Positions 18,232-26,664 of a stretch of 64,000 nt of DNA are shown here, piece after piece (position 1 is the first letter of the stretch; every line of letters begins with the position of its first letter). Below the pieces are notes generated by a model. The model made no database searches, was not told the DNA's origin, and was given only the letters and a program-made list of their open reading frames with translations. Where the stretch lies: assembly GCF_002150505.1 (NCBI RefSeq), contig NZ_MSSV01000014.1, forward strand, positions 62,001-126,000, read 5' to 3'. Source of the DNA: Algoriphagus ratkowskyi. GTDB taxonomy: Bacteria > Bacteroidota > Bacteroidia > Cytophagales > Cyclobacteriaceae. A program made the translations under genes and the position numbers.

Positions 18232-18735
18232 ATGATTCAGAAACTCTTTCCATTAGACAAAAATTACATCCTTCGTCAGGCACAATCCGTGCTTGAAGAG
18301 GAGCTAATTGATCGAATGATTTTTGAATTGAAGCGTTCCTATACTTCCTTGTATAATCCGCTTCAGCTCATGGACACTACATACGAGCAGATTCTTGATT
18401 CCTTTGATTTTCCTCGGGAGCATGCTCGCTTAATCTACCGCCAACTTTGTGGTATCTATCGCTTCAAACACGGAGACAATCAACTTGAAATGCTTTTTGA
18501 TGGGAGAACTCATCTAGAAAAATTTCAAGAAGAATGGGCAGGGGCATTTGTTGAATATGTGGCTCAATTAGGAATATATGGGCAATATGTAAAAACCATG
18601 CTAAGGATGACACTACTTTTTGACACCGAGTCTCGAGCAGAATGGGCAGAAAATCACTGCAAAGCATTTATCAATCAACACTTCGATTTAAAAGTGGTGA
18701 AAAGACAAGGCGAGCTTCGCCTTAAAGTCGGGTAA
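18232..18735 (+). CDS. Conserved-looking hypothetical protein, soluble and helical
   Basis: A 167-residue cytoplasmic protein without signal peptide or membrane helix. It appears mostly alpha-helical (VLEEELIDRMIFELKRSY, LEKFQEEWAGAFVEYVAQL, ESRAEWAENHCKAFINQHF). I do not recognise a family or catalytic motif. Codon use resembles that of neighbouring core genes, which supports it being a real gene. It ends 23 bases from the convergent oxyR gene and has 255 empty bases upstream. Confidence 0.7.
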   Translation: MIQKLFPLDKNYILRQAQSVLEEELIDRMIFELKRSYTSLYNPLQLMDTTYEQILDSFDFPREHARLIYRQLCGIYRFKHGDNQLEMLFDGRTHLEKFQEEWAGAFVEYVAQLGIYGQYVKTMLRMTLLFDTESRAEWAENHCKAFINQHFDLKVVKRQGELRLKVG

Positions 18736-18758
18736 TTCCCGCTTCTCATCCTATATCA

Positions 18759-19688
18759 CTACTTCCAATTTATCATTTTATACTGTTCTTCCTTTTGAAA
18801 GCGCTCTGGAATAGATAGGAGTATTGATTTCCGGATCGCATGGATCAATACATTTTTGGCGAAATTCTTGGTCACCGCCAAACTTATTTCTCGTACTGGC
18901 TCTGGTGAATCAAATCTCCGAAGAAACTTGGTTTCCTTTTTTTCCATTACCGCCATTTCAGGCACGAGCGTATAACCTACTCCTTTATCCACCAGCCGAG
19001 TAAGAGATTCTATAGAGCCACTTTGAAATTCAAATCCAAAATTATTTTTTGAAAATTTATTATTGCATATCGCTAGTGTCTGCTCACGAAAACAATGTCC
19101 TTCATCGAGAACCAAAATTTGGTTGGCATCTAGCATAGCCGGAATAATATGATTCCGTTTTAGGAAAGGGTGATTTTCTGGAAGGTATAAGAGAAACGGT
19201 TCGTAAAATAAAGGGATCTCACGGATGCTTTTTTCTTCTAGAGGAGTGGCAAGCAATCCAATGTCCAATGTTCCTCGCTGTAATTCAAGAATAATTTCTG
19301 CGGTTTCCATTTCCCTAATTATCAATTTGGTCTTTGGATTTGTCTTCACAAATTCAGGCAAAAATAGCGGTAGTAAATAGGGAGAAATGGTTGGTATCAC
19401 ACCAAGCGTAAATTCTCCTTCCAAAGATTCCTTCTCTGTCAGTACAAATTCCTTCAATTCTGAAACTTCTTTAAGAATCTTTCTGGCCTTTAAAAGGATC
19501 AAATTACCCGCCACAGTCGGCTGAAGCGGTTTTGTGTCACGATCAAAAATTTTGACTCCTATCTCTTCTTCCAACTTTTTCACCTGTGTAGTCAAGTTTG
19601 GCTGAGAGACATTGCAGCTTTCTGCCGCTGTCACAAAATGCCTGAAATTATCCAAGGCTACAAGGTACTCTAGTTGGGTTAGTGTCAT
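18759..19688 (-). CDS. oxyR: Hydrogen-peroxide sensing LysR-type regulator OxyR
   Basis: A 309-residue LysR-family activator: an N-terminal winged helix (LTQLEYLVALDNFRHFVTAAESCNVSQPNLT) and a C-terminal sensing domain. In the numbering from the chosen start, the DEGHCFREQTLAIC segment puts cysteines at exactly 199 and 208, the pair that forms the regulatory disulphide in E. coli OxyR. The ATG at 19686-19688 is used because the family starts with MTLTQLEYL; an in-frame ATG further upstream would run into the ahpC promoter. It is divergent from ahpC/ahpD, which it very probably activates when oxidised. Confidence 0.94.
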   Translation of the reverse strand: MTLTQLEYLVALDNFRHFVTAAESCNVSQPNLTTQVKKLEEEIGVKIFDRDTKPLQPTVAGNLILLKARKILKEVSELKEFVLTEKESLEGEFTLGVIPTISPYLLPLFLPEFVKTNPKTKLIIREMETAEIILELQRGTLDIGLLATPLEEKSIREIPLFYEPFLLYLPENHPFLKRNHIIPAMLDANQILVLDEGHCFREQTLAICNNKFSKNNFGFEFQSGSIESLTRLVDKGVGYTLVPEMAVMEKKETKFLRRFDSPEPVREISLAVTKNFAKNVLIHAIRKSILLSIPERFQKEEQYKMINWK

Positions 19689-19705
19689 ATAACTTAAAGT
19701 TATGA

Positions 19706-19720
19706 ATAGATAAGAATTAT
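19706..19720 (+). promoter_or_regulatory. Putative OxyR half-site upstream of ahpC
   Basis: The 15 bases ATAGATAAGAATTAT match the OxyR element ATAGnTnnnAnCTAT at all specified positions except the first C of CTAT. The site lies immediately upstream of the -33 element of the ahpC promoter, as expected for an activator. A second half-site one turn away is weak. Confidence 0.5.
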
Positions 19721-19724
19721 CAAT

Positions 19725-19755
19725 TTGATTTATGAAAAAATGTGAGGCAACTTTG
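19725..19755 (+). promoter_or_regulatory. Putative ahpC promoter (Bacteroidota type)
   Basis: TTG at 19725-19727, a 20-base spacer and CAACTTTG at 19748-19755. This matches the TTG/TAnnTTTG consensus except at the first T of the -7 element. The imperfect -7 box fits a promoter that depends on an activator. The start codon is 34 bases downstream. Confidence 0.5.
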
Positions 19756-19789
19756 TATAACAATCTTGAAAACTAAAAATAATAACAAT

Positions 19790-20347
19790 ATGAACAATCG
19801 CATGTTAGGCTTAGGAGCTGAATTCCCAGCCTTCGAAAAAACCGCAGTAGTATCTAGAGAGAAAGGACAAGAATTCCAGACAATCAGCAACGATATCCAC
19901 ACTGCCGATGGCAAATGGATGGTGATGTTTTGGTGGCCAAAAGATTTCACTTTTGTATGTCCTACTGAGATCGCTGAATTCAACAAGAATGCAGGTGAAT
20001 TTGCAGACAGAGACACCGTTTTGGTAGGAGCATCTACTGACTCTGAATTTGTTCACTTGGCTTGGAGAAACAACCACGAAGATCTTCGTGACCTTAAATT
20101 CCCAATGCTAGCGGATACTTCTAAGTCTCTTGCAGAAGAACTTGGTATCCTCGAAGCAACAGAGAAGATCGCTTACAGAGCTACTTTCATTATCGACCCT
20201 CAAGGAATCGTTCGTTGGGTATCTGCTTACGATCTTTCTGTAGGAAGAAATGTTGAAGAAGTATTGAGAGTACTTGATGCCCTTCAGACTGACGAACTTT
20301 GCCCATGCAACTGGGAAAAAGGCGAAGAAACATTGAACCTGAACTAA
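19790..20347 (+). CDS. ahpC: Alkyl hydroperoxide reductase AhpC (2-Cys peroxiredoxin, AhpD-coupled type)
   Basis: A 185-residue thioredoxin-fold peroxidase that reduces H2O2 and organic hydroperoxides. The peroxidatic Cys57 is in DFTFVCPTE. The C-terminal LCPCNWEKGEETL carries two cysteines (171 and 173), the three-cysteine arrangement known from mycobacterial AhpC, which is recycled by AhpD instead of AhpF. The AhpD gene directly downstream fits this. The ATG at 19790 is chosen; the upstream in-frame ATG at 19742 lies inside the promoter. Divergent from oxyR. Confidence 0.95.
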   Translation: MNNRMLGLGAEFPAFEKTAVVSREKGQEFQTISNDIHTADGKWMVMFWWPKDFTFVCPTEIAEFNKNAGEFADRDTVLVGASTDSEFVHLAWRNNHEDLRDLKFPMLADTSKSLAEELGILEATEKIAYRATFIIDPQGIVRWVSAYDLSVGRNVEEVLRVLDALQTDELCPCNWEKGEETLNLN

Positions 20348-20371
20348 TTCAGATCTCAAGTCTAGTTTTAG

Positions 20372-20400
20372 CAAAGGAGGTCTGAGGATCTCCTTTGTTT
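20372..20400 (+). terminator. Hairpin between ahpC and ahpD (terminator or attenuator)
   Basis: Stem CAAAGGAG / CTCCTTTG with a 10-base loop, followed by TTTGTTT. It may stop part of the transcripts after ahpC so that more AhpC than AhpD is made. Confidence 0.7.
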
Positions 20401-20424
20401 GTTTCAACCCTAAAATCTAACATC

Positions 20425-21015
20425 ATGGAAGTATTAAATATGAATCAATCAGTAGCCGAACTTTTGGAAGTAGTGGGCCTGAATGAAGAATTTACCAATG
20501 AATCTTTGAGAAATCTGGGCGATGCTGATTCCAGGTATGTGAAAGATTTGAAACTCAATTTCAAGACTATCCTCAAAGGTGATAAGCTAAACCAAAAGGA
20601 AGTTGCTTTGATGGGATTGGCACTTGCAGCTAACGCGGCAAACAATCCACTTCAGCGTTTTTTTAGAAAATTAGCAGAAGAAAACGAAGCTACTATTTCC
20701 GAGATCGGTGAAGCGGTGGCATGTGCTTCTTTGCTAAGCAGCAATAATGTGTTGTACAGATTCCGCCACTTCGTGGAAAAGGAAAAGTATGCACAAATCC
20801 CTGCCAGACTTCGCATGAACATCATGATGACTCCTGTATTAGGTAAAGAGTTTTTCGAATTGATCTCTACGGCAGTTTCTGCAGTGAACGGCTGCCAGAT
20901 GTGCGTAGCTTCTCACGAGAATCACCTGATCGAATTGGGAACTACTGAAGAAAGAATCTTCGAATCCATCCGTATGGCATCTGTCATCACGAGCATGGTA
21001 AAAGTGATCTATTAA
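20425..21015 (+). CDS. ahpD: Alkyl hydroperoxidase AhpD family protein
   Basis: A 196-residue all-helical carboxymuconolactone-decarboxylase-fold protein. It has the AhpD active-site motif with Cys157-x-x-Cys160 and His164 (NGCQMCVASHENHL). AhpD passes electrons from a lipoylated protein to AhpC, and its position just after AhpC supports the same role here. The ATG at 20425 is chosen; 20440 is an alternative that would remove five residues. It ends before a strong terminator. Confidence 0.93.
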   Translation: MEVLNMNQSVAELLEVVGLNEEFTNESLRNLGDADSRYVKDLKLNFKTILKGDKLNQKEVALMGLALAANAANNPLQRFFRKLAEENEATISEIGEAVACASLLSSNNVLYRFRHFVEKEKYAQIPARLRMNIMMTPVLGKEFFELISTAVSAVNGCQMCVASHENHLIELGTTEERIFESIRMASVITSMVKVIY

Positions 21016-21040
21016 GAATTATAGTCCGGTATATAAGTGC

Positions 21041-21071
21041 AAAAACCTCCTGAGTGATCGGGAGGTTTTTT
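21041..21071 (+). terminator. Rho-independent terminator after ahpD
   Basis: Stem AAAAACCTCC / GGAGGTTTTT with a 10-base loop, followed by a short T tract. Confidence 0.88.
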
Positions 21072-21180
21072 GTTGCTTTAACCACAGAGTGCACAAAGGT
21101 TTCGCGGAGAACGCAAGGAACAATTTTATTGCTGTTGTCCTGCTTCTCCGGAAGCAGGATTGGCAAACTATGGTAACATA

Positions 21181-21210
21181 AAAGCTCGTTGGAGAATCCG
21201 ACGAGCTTTT
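21181..21210 (-). terminator. Terminator downstream of gnd
   Basis: Stem AAAGCTCGT / ACGAGCTTT with an 11-base loop, 50 bases beyond the gnd stop; the minus-strand copy ends in TTTTATG. Confidence 0.7.
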
Positions 21211-21259
21211 GAATACTGCGATTGCGACTTAAAACTGATCACTGAACTCTGAAAACTGC

Positions 21260-22678
21260 CTACTTTTTCCCCCATTCAGTATGGAAGATTCCGTCACGAT
21301 CAGTTCGCTCATACGTATGCGAACCAAAGTGGTCACGCTGAGCTTGGATTAGATTAAGTGGTAGTTTAGTCGAAGTATAAGCATCAAAATAACTCAAAGC
21401 GCTAGAAAGTCCTGGAACAGGAATTCCATTTTTTGCTGCGAAAGCAACTACTTCACGAACTGCTGGTAAAGTATCTTGCACTTTTGGAACAAAAGAAGGC
21501 GAAAGCAACAAATTTGGTATAGAATTATCTGCGGTATAGGCTTCCGCAATATCAGCCAATAATCCAGCTCGGATAATACATCCCGCTCTCCAGATTTTAG
21601 CAATCGTGGACATATCCAGGTCGTAACCGTATTCCTTGGAAGCGAAGGAAAGCTGATGCAAACCTTGAGAGTAAGCGATTATGAAAGAGAAATATAATGC
21701 TTGCTCTGCTTGAGCAATCAACTCTTCTTTGGCGATATGAGCCACTTCAGGTCGAGAATACAATTCGTCCGCTTGAACTCGTTCATCTTTCAAAGCAGAA
21801 ATCTCACGCATACTCACCGCCATATCAATGGTAGGAACAGGAATTCCGAGATCCATCGCATTCTGAGAAGTCCATTTACCAGTTCCTTTTTGCTTGGCCT
21901 TGTCCATGATCATATCAACCAGATCGGCGTCAGATAATTCATCTTTCTGTGTAAAAATCTCAGCCGTGATCTCAACCAAGAATGATTGCAAACGTCCTTT
22001 ATTCCAAGTTTCGTAAACCTGATGAAGCTCTTTATTCGTCAGGTCACAGGATTTTTTCAGTAAATCATAAATCTCTGATGTTAACTGCATCATGGCGTAC
22101 TCTATGCCATTGTGGACCATCTTCACATAGTTTCCCGCTGATTTGGGACCCAAATATGCAACGCATGGCTCACCTTTGTATTTTGCAGAAACCGCTTCAA
22201 AAATTGGCTTCACATGAGCATAAGCTTCTTTGTCCCCGCCTGGCATGATACTAGGGCCTTTTCTCGCACCTTCTGCTCCACCTGAAACTCCAGAACCAAA
22301 GAAGTGAATTCCCTTTTCTTTCAAATAGGCTTCTCTTCTATCTGTGTCAGTAAAAAATGAATTTCCTCCATCGATGATGATATCACCTTTGTCCAGAAGT
22401 GGCAGTATATTTTCTATCGCATGATCTACTATTTTTCCAGCAGGTACGAGAAGCATAATTTTCCGAGGAGTCTTTAGTGCATGTATAAACTCTTCAACAT
22501 TTGTTGTTGCCTTTACATTTTCCTTGTCTACAGCTTCCACCTCCAACGCCTTTACTTGAGCTTCACTAAGATCATAGCCATAAGCACTAAAATTATTGTC
22601 CGCGACATTCAAAATAAAATTTCGCCCCATTACTCCAAGGCCAACTAATCCAAAATCATACTTACTGTGCTCCATCAT
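21260..22678 (-). CDS. gnd: 6-phosphogluconate dehydrogenase, decarboxylating
   Basis: A 472-residue NADP-dependent enzyme that turns 6-phosphogluconate into ribulose 5-phosphate, CO2 and NADPH in the oxidative pentose-phosphate pathway. The N-terminal Rossmann motif (LVGLGVMGRNFILNVADN) and the family segments IIDGGNSFFTDTDRR, FFGSGVSGGAEGARKGPSIMPGG and YVKMVHNGIEYAMMQ, the latter with the catalytic Lys, are all intact. Length is normal. Divergent from zwf across 192 bases, so all three pathway genes (gnd, zwf, pgl) are grouped. Confidence 0.97.
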   Translation of the reverse strand: MMEHSKYDFGLVGLGVMGRNFILNVADNNFSAYGYDLSEAQVKALEVEAVDKENVKATTNVEEFIHALKTPRKIMLLVPAGKIVDHAIENILPLLDKGDIIIDGGNSFFTDTDRREAYLKEKGIHFFGSGVSGGAEGARKGPSIMPGGDKEAYAHVKPIFEAVSAKYKGEPCVAYLGPKSAGNYVKMVHNGIEYAMMQLTSEIYDLLKKSCDLTNKELHQVYETWNKGRLQSFLVEITAEIFTQKDELSDADLVDMIMDKAKQKGTGKWTSQNAMDLGIPVPTIDMAVSMREISALKDERVQADELYSRPEVAHIAKEELIAQAEQALYFSFIIAYSQGLHQLSFASKEYGYDLDMSTIAKIWRAGCIIRAGLLADIAEAYTADNSIPNLLLSPSFVPKVQDTLPAVREVVAFAAKNGIPVPGLSSALSYFDAYTSTKLPLNLIQAQRDHFGSHTYERTDRDGIFHTEWGKK

Positions 22679-22787
22679 TTCTATATCTTAATTTTCAAAT
22701 TTCCTTCTTAGCCCTATCTGCTACAAGGTTAGAATTAAATATGGGTTATTTTTGCATCTCTTCCTTCCAAAATTAATGGATTGAAGG

Positions 22788-22816
22788 TTGGCTTTATAGC
22801 AAGATTGATAAATTTG
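22788..22816 (+). promoter_or_regulatory. Putative zwf promoter (Bacteroidota type)
   Basis: TTG at 22788-22790, an 18-base spacer and a perfect TAnnTTTG element (TAAATTTG) at 22809-22816, 54 bases before the zwf start codon. Confidence 0.6.
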
Positions 22817-22870
22817 TGCATACCCAAAGCCGGGATTTGATATAAAAAACATAAAAATACACCCATACTG

Positions 22871-24397
22871 ATGAAAAAAACACAAAACCAGATGCTAATA
22901 ATTTTTGGTGCGTCAGGTGATTTGACTGCTAGAAAACTGATTCCGGCAATTTATAACTTGCACAAAGACAAGCATCTTCCCGAAAATTTCGTGGTTTTGG
23001 GTGCTAGCCGGTCCGCGATGACGGATCAGGAATTCCGCCAGAAGGTAGTTCAGGAAAGTGAATTTTTGAAGGATAGAATTAGCAAAGATGGCAAAGACTT
23101 TATTGCTGATTTTGCTGACAAGATATTTTATGAGGACTTAGGCGATAATTACGATAGCAGCTACAAAGCTTTGGCTAAGAGAATTGGTAAGCTGAATAAA
23201 GAAAAAGAATGTGAAGAGAATTACATCTTCTATTTGTCAACACCACCAAGCTTGTATGAAGTAATCGCCAAAAATCTTTGCGAAGCAGGACTTACTAAAG
23301 AAGAAACTGGCTGGAAGAGAATCATAGTGGAGAAGCCTTTTGGCTACAGCCTAGAAACTGCAAAAGAACTTAATGAGGGCTTACACAAATATTTCAATGA
23401 ACCTCAAGTTTATAGAATAGATCATTATTTGGGCAAAGAGACCGTTCAAAACTTACTTGTAACACGTTTTTCAAATTCGATTTTCGAACCTACCTGGAAT
23501 AGACGATACATTCATCATGTGGAAATCACCAATGCTGAAACGGTAGGTGTCGAGAAGCGCGGTGGATATTATGACAAGTCTGGTGCGCTTCGTGACATGT
23601 TCCAAAGTCATTTGCTTCAGGTACTTTCTTTGATCGTCATGGAGCCTCCCATTAATGCTAGCGCGGAAGAAATCCGTGATGAAAAGGTGAAAGCGTTGAA
23701 GTCACTCCGCCTCATGACTGATCCGCAAGTATTAGCTACGCACACGATGAAAGGTCAATACGTAGCCTCCACCATAGATGGAAAAAAAGTAAAAGGTTAT
23801 CGTGAAGAAGAAGGAGTAGATCCGAACTCTAAGACAGAAACCTTCGCCGCAGTCAAGTTTTTTGTTGACAACTGGCGTTGGAAAGATGTGCCGTTCTACG
23901 TCCGCACAGCCAAATGTATGCCTACCAAGGTCACAGAAGTGGTAATTCATTTTAAGTCTCCGGCCCATGAGGTGTTCAAAAGTCAAGATGTGTATAAGAA
24001 GGACAATAAACTCATCATCCGCATTCAACCTGATGAGGGAATCCTGATTAAATTTGGTGTAAAAGTACCTGGCTTAGGATTCCATGTGGAGCAGGCAAAT
24101 CTGGAATTTTACTATTCAGATCTTGACTCAGCGGAGATCATGGATGCTTACGAACGATTGCTACTCGATGCAATGCAAGGGGATGCGACACTTTATGCAC
24201 GTGCCGATGAAGTAGAAGCTGCATGGAGGTTTGTGGATCCAATTTTGAAATACTGGGAAAATGAGGAGGTCCCAACTTTCGGCTATCCCGCAGGAACTTG
24301 GGGACCGAGAAATTCCGATGATTTGTTTGAGGGTCATTTCGGGTGGAGAAATCCAGGAGATCTTCTGACTGACGAAACTGGTTTCTGTATCCTATAA
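22871..24397 (+). CDS. zwf: Glucose-6-phosphate 1-dehydrogenase
   Basis: A 508-residue enzyme that oxidises glucose 6-phosphate to 6-phosphogluconolactone with NADP, the entry step of the oxidative pentose-phosphate pathway. The cofactor-binding motif is IFGASGDLTARKLIPAIYNL and the active-site signature RIDHYLGKETVQNL is near residue 181, with the EKPFG segment upstream of it. Full length. It is followed by pgl after 248 bases, which is a rather long gap for an operon. Confidence 0.97.
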   Translation: MKKTQNQMLIIFGASGDLTARKLIPAIYNLHKDKHLPENFVVLGASRSAMTDQEFRQKVVQESEFLKDRISKDGKDFIADFADKIFYEDLGDNYDSSYKALAKRIGKLNKEKECEENYIFYLSTPPSLYEVIAKNLCEAGLTKEETGWKRIIVEKPFGYSLETAKELNEGLHKYFNEPQVYRIDHYLGKETVQNLLVTRFSNSIFEPTWNRRYIHHVEITNAETVGVEKRGGYYDKSGALRDMFQSHLLQVLSLIVMEPPINASAEEIRDEKVKALKSLRLMTDPQVLATHTMKGQYVASTIDGKKVKGYREEEGVDPNSKTETFAAVKFFVDNWRWKDVPFYVRTAKCMPTKVTEVVIHFKSPAHEVFKSQDVYKKDNKLIIRIQPDEGILIKFGVKVPGLGFHVEQANLEFYYSDLDSAEIMDAYERLLLDAMQGDATLYARADEVEAAWRFVDPILKYWENEEVPTFGYPAGTWGPRNSDDLFEGHFGWRNPGDLLTDETGFCIL

Positions 24398-24645
24398 GAT
24401 TAAAACCGCAAAGGACACAGAGGATTACGCAGAGAACGCAGCGTATAATTAGCCTTTCGCCAAAAAGAGCTGAAAGTTCTCGATAACATAGCCCAGCCTG
24501 AATGGTTGGGTAAAATGATAAATTAACTATCTCAAAGCTCTGAAGCCTGCCTTGCCGCTAGGCAGGGAGCGAAATAGTAATTCAAACCATTATGATAAAG
24601 TCCCAAATCATGCATATTTAGGGATTTCATAAATCTACTAGACTA

Positions 24646-25359
24646 ATGACACTTAATATTTACGACACCAAAGAGCAAGTTGCTAAGGAATTTTCTGAAT
24701 ACTTTAGAGACTTGGCAAAGGGGGATCAACCTATCCACATCGCTCTATCTGGAGGAAGCACACCAAAAGTTATATTCGATTATTTGGCGGTTAATTTTGG
24801 AACAACAATCGACTGGACGAAAATCAATTTCTACTGGGGCGATGAGCGCTGTGTAGCTCCTTCAGATACTGAAAGCAATTATAAAATGACGGTAGATCAT
24901 CTACTGTCTAAAATCGAGATCCCTGCGACTAATATTCATCGAGTTTTGGGAGAAAATGATGCAGAAGGAGAAGCCGATCGCTACAGTCAAGTTTTGGACA
25001 AAGAGCTTCCAAAATTGAATGATATTCCTCAGTTTGATCTAGTCATGCTTGGAATGGGCGATGATGGGCATACGGTTTCTATTTTCCCTGATTCTATTGG
25101 ATTATGGGATGCTAAAGAAAATTGTGTGGTAGCTACACATCCAGACTCTGGCCAAAAGCGGGTGACCATCACTGGTAAAATCGTCAATAATGCCAAAGCT
25201 GTTGCATTCCTTGTAACGGGAGCTGGAAAGGCTGAAAAAGTACAGGAAATTCTAAAAAAGGAAAAAGATTTTGCGAGCTACCCTGCTCACTTGGTGCAAC
25301 CATCAAATGGAGAGTTGATTTGGTTTTTGGATAAAGATGCTGCGAAAGGAATAAGTTAA
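24646..25359 (+). CDS. pgl: 6-phosphogluconolactonase (DevB/Pgl type)
   Basis: A 237-residue hydrolase of the glucosamine-6-phosphate isomerase-like superfamily, which opens 6-phosphogluconolactone. Motifs: IALSGGSTPKVIFDYL, FYWGDERCVAPSDTESNYKM and LGMGDDGHTVSIFP, the last carrying the active-site histidine. It is the middle enzyme between zwf (upstream) and gnd. The region between zwf and pgl (24398-24645) holds only short dispersed repeat motifs, such as CTGCC...GGCAG around 24545-24567. Confidence 0.96.
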   Translation: MTLNIYDTKEQVAKEFSEYFRDLAKGDQPIHIALSGGSTPKVIFDYLAVNFGTTIDWTKINFYWGDERCVAPSDTESNYKMTVDHLLSKIEIPATNIHRVLGENDAEGEADRYSQVLDKELPKLNDIPQFDLVMLGMGDDGHTVSIFPDSIGLWDAKENCVVATHPDSGQKRVTITGKIVNNAKAVAFLVTGAGKAEKVQEILKKEKDFASYPAHLVQPSNGELIWFLDKDAAKGIS

Positions 25360-25383
25360 AAACTTTAAATATTTCTAAAATCT

Positions 25384-25414
25384 AGCCTGCGAAGAAAAAT
25401 CGCAGGCTTTTTTT
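25384..25414 (+). terminator. Rho-independent terminator after pgl
   Basis: Perfect 9-bp stem AGCCTGCGA / TCGCAGGCT with a 7-base loop and a run of seven T. Confidence 0.93.
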
Positions 25415-25500
25415 GCTCTAATAACTTAGGCGCCAGAAAAACAAAACTAAAACGGCGACCGACATGTTGTGCCATCATACTTTATAAACCATTAATTGTC

Positions 25501-26550
25501 ATGACACAAGTAAAAGCATACGCAGCACAACAAGCTGATCAACCATTAGCACTTTTTGACTTAGATAGAAGAACACCAGGTGAAAGTGATGTAGAAATCG
25601 AAATTTTGTTTTGTGGCGTCTGCCACTCAGACATTCACACCGCCAGAAATGAATGGGGCGGCACGAAGTACCCAGTAGTGCCAGGCCATGAAATCGTAGG
25701 CAAAGTCTCTGCTATAGGCACAGGTGTCACTAAGTATAAAGTGGGAGACACAGTTGGTGTGGGTTGTTTTGTAGATTCCTGCGGTCACTGCAATAACTGC
25801 GAAAAGGATCTAGAGCAATATTGCGAAAATGGAAATTCTCAAACCTACAATTCTTTACTTCAGGATAAGAAAACAATCACTTACGGCGGCTATTCGACTC
25901 ATATCGTAGTGACAGAGAAGTTCGTGTTGAGCGTTTCGGACAAATTGCCTTTGGAAGCAGTCGCTCCTTTACTTTGCGCTGGAATCACCACTTATTCACC
26001 ATTGAAACATTGGAATGTCAAGGAAGGTGATAAGGTTGCTGTAGTTGGATTAGGTGGCTTAGGTCACATGGCGGTAAAAATCGCCGCAGCAATGGGCGCA
26101 GAGGTAACTATGCTAAGTAGATCACCTGAGAAAGAGAAAGATGCTGATGCACTTGGAGCACATCATTTTGAATTGACCACTGTTGCTGAGAATATGAAGA
26201 AAATGTCAGGCAGATTTGATATCATCATTGATACTGTATCTGCTCAGCATGATTACAATGAATATTTGAAACTGCTAAAAACTGATGGCACCATGGTCCT
26301 TCTAGGTGTGCCACCACAGATGGAGCAGATTCACGCAGGCTCCTTAATTTTTGGAAGAAAAAGCCTTGTTGGATCACTAGTAGGTGGTATCAAAGAAACT
26401 CAGGAAATGCTGGACTTCTGTGCTGAGCATAACATAGTCTCTGATGTAGAAGTTATCTCCATTGACAAGGTAAATGAAGCTTACGAGCGTACCATTGCAG
26501 GTGATGTACACTACCGATTTGTGATTGATATGGCCTCTTTGAAAAATTAA
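25501..26550 (+). CDS. Zinc-dependent NAD(P) alcohol dehydrogenase (YahK/cinnamyl-ADH type)
   Basis: A 349-residue medium-chain dehydrogenase/reductase. Catalytic zinc ligands are in FCGVCHSDIHTARNEWG and PGHEIVGKV; the structural zinc site is the four-cysteine loop CGHCNNCEKDLEQYC. The nucleotide-binding motif is VGLGGLGHMAVKIAA. The sequence fits the NADPH-dependent aldehyde reductase group of E. coli YahK, which reduces a broad range of aldehydes. It is monocistronic with its own terminator; the natural substrate is unknown. Confidence 0.92.
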   Translation: MTQVKAYAAQQADQPLALFDLDRRTPGESDVEIEILFCGVCHSDIHTARNEWGGTKYPVVPGHEIVGKVSAIGTGVTKYKVGDTVGVGCFVDSCGHCNNCEKDLEQYCENGNSQTYNSLLQDKKTITYGGYSTHIVVTEKFVLSVSDKLPLEAVAPLLCAGITTYSPLKHWNVKEGDKVAVVGLGGLGHMAVKIAAAMGAEVTMLSRSPEKEKDADALGAHHFELTTVAENMKKMSGRFDIIIDTVSAQHDYNEYLKLLKTDGTMVLLGVPPQMEQIHAGSLIFGRKSLVGSLVGGIKETQEMLDFCAEHNIVSDVEVISIDKVNEAYERTIAGDVHYRFVIDMASLKN

Positions 26551-26571
26551 TACTATTTCCAACCATTCAAT

Positions 26572-26609
26572 AAAGCGACTGAGATTAAATTCTCAGTCGC
26601 TTTATTTTT
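26572..26609 (+). terminator. Rho-independent terminator after the alcohol dehydrogenase
   Basis: Perfect 13-bp stem AAAGCGACTGAGA / TCTCAGTCGCTTT followed by ATTTTTA. Confidence 0.93.
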
Positions 26610-26664
26610 AGTTCCGACGGATTTTAAAATCTTATCTTTTGATTCAAATGTATTTATGTAAAAG

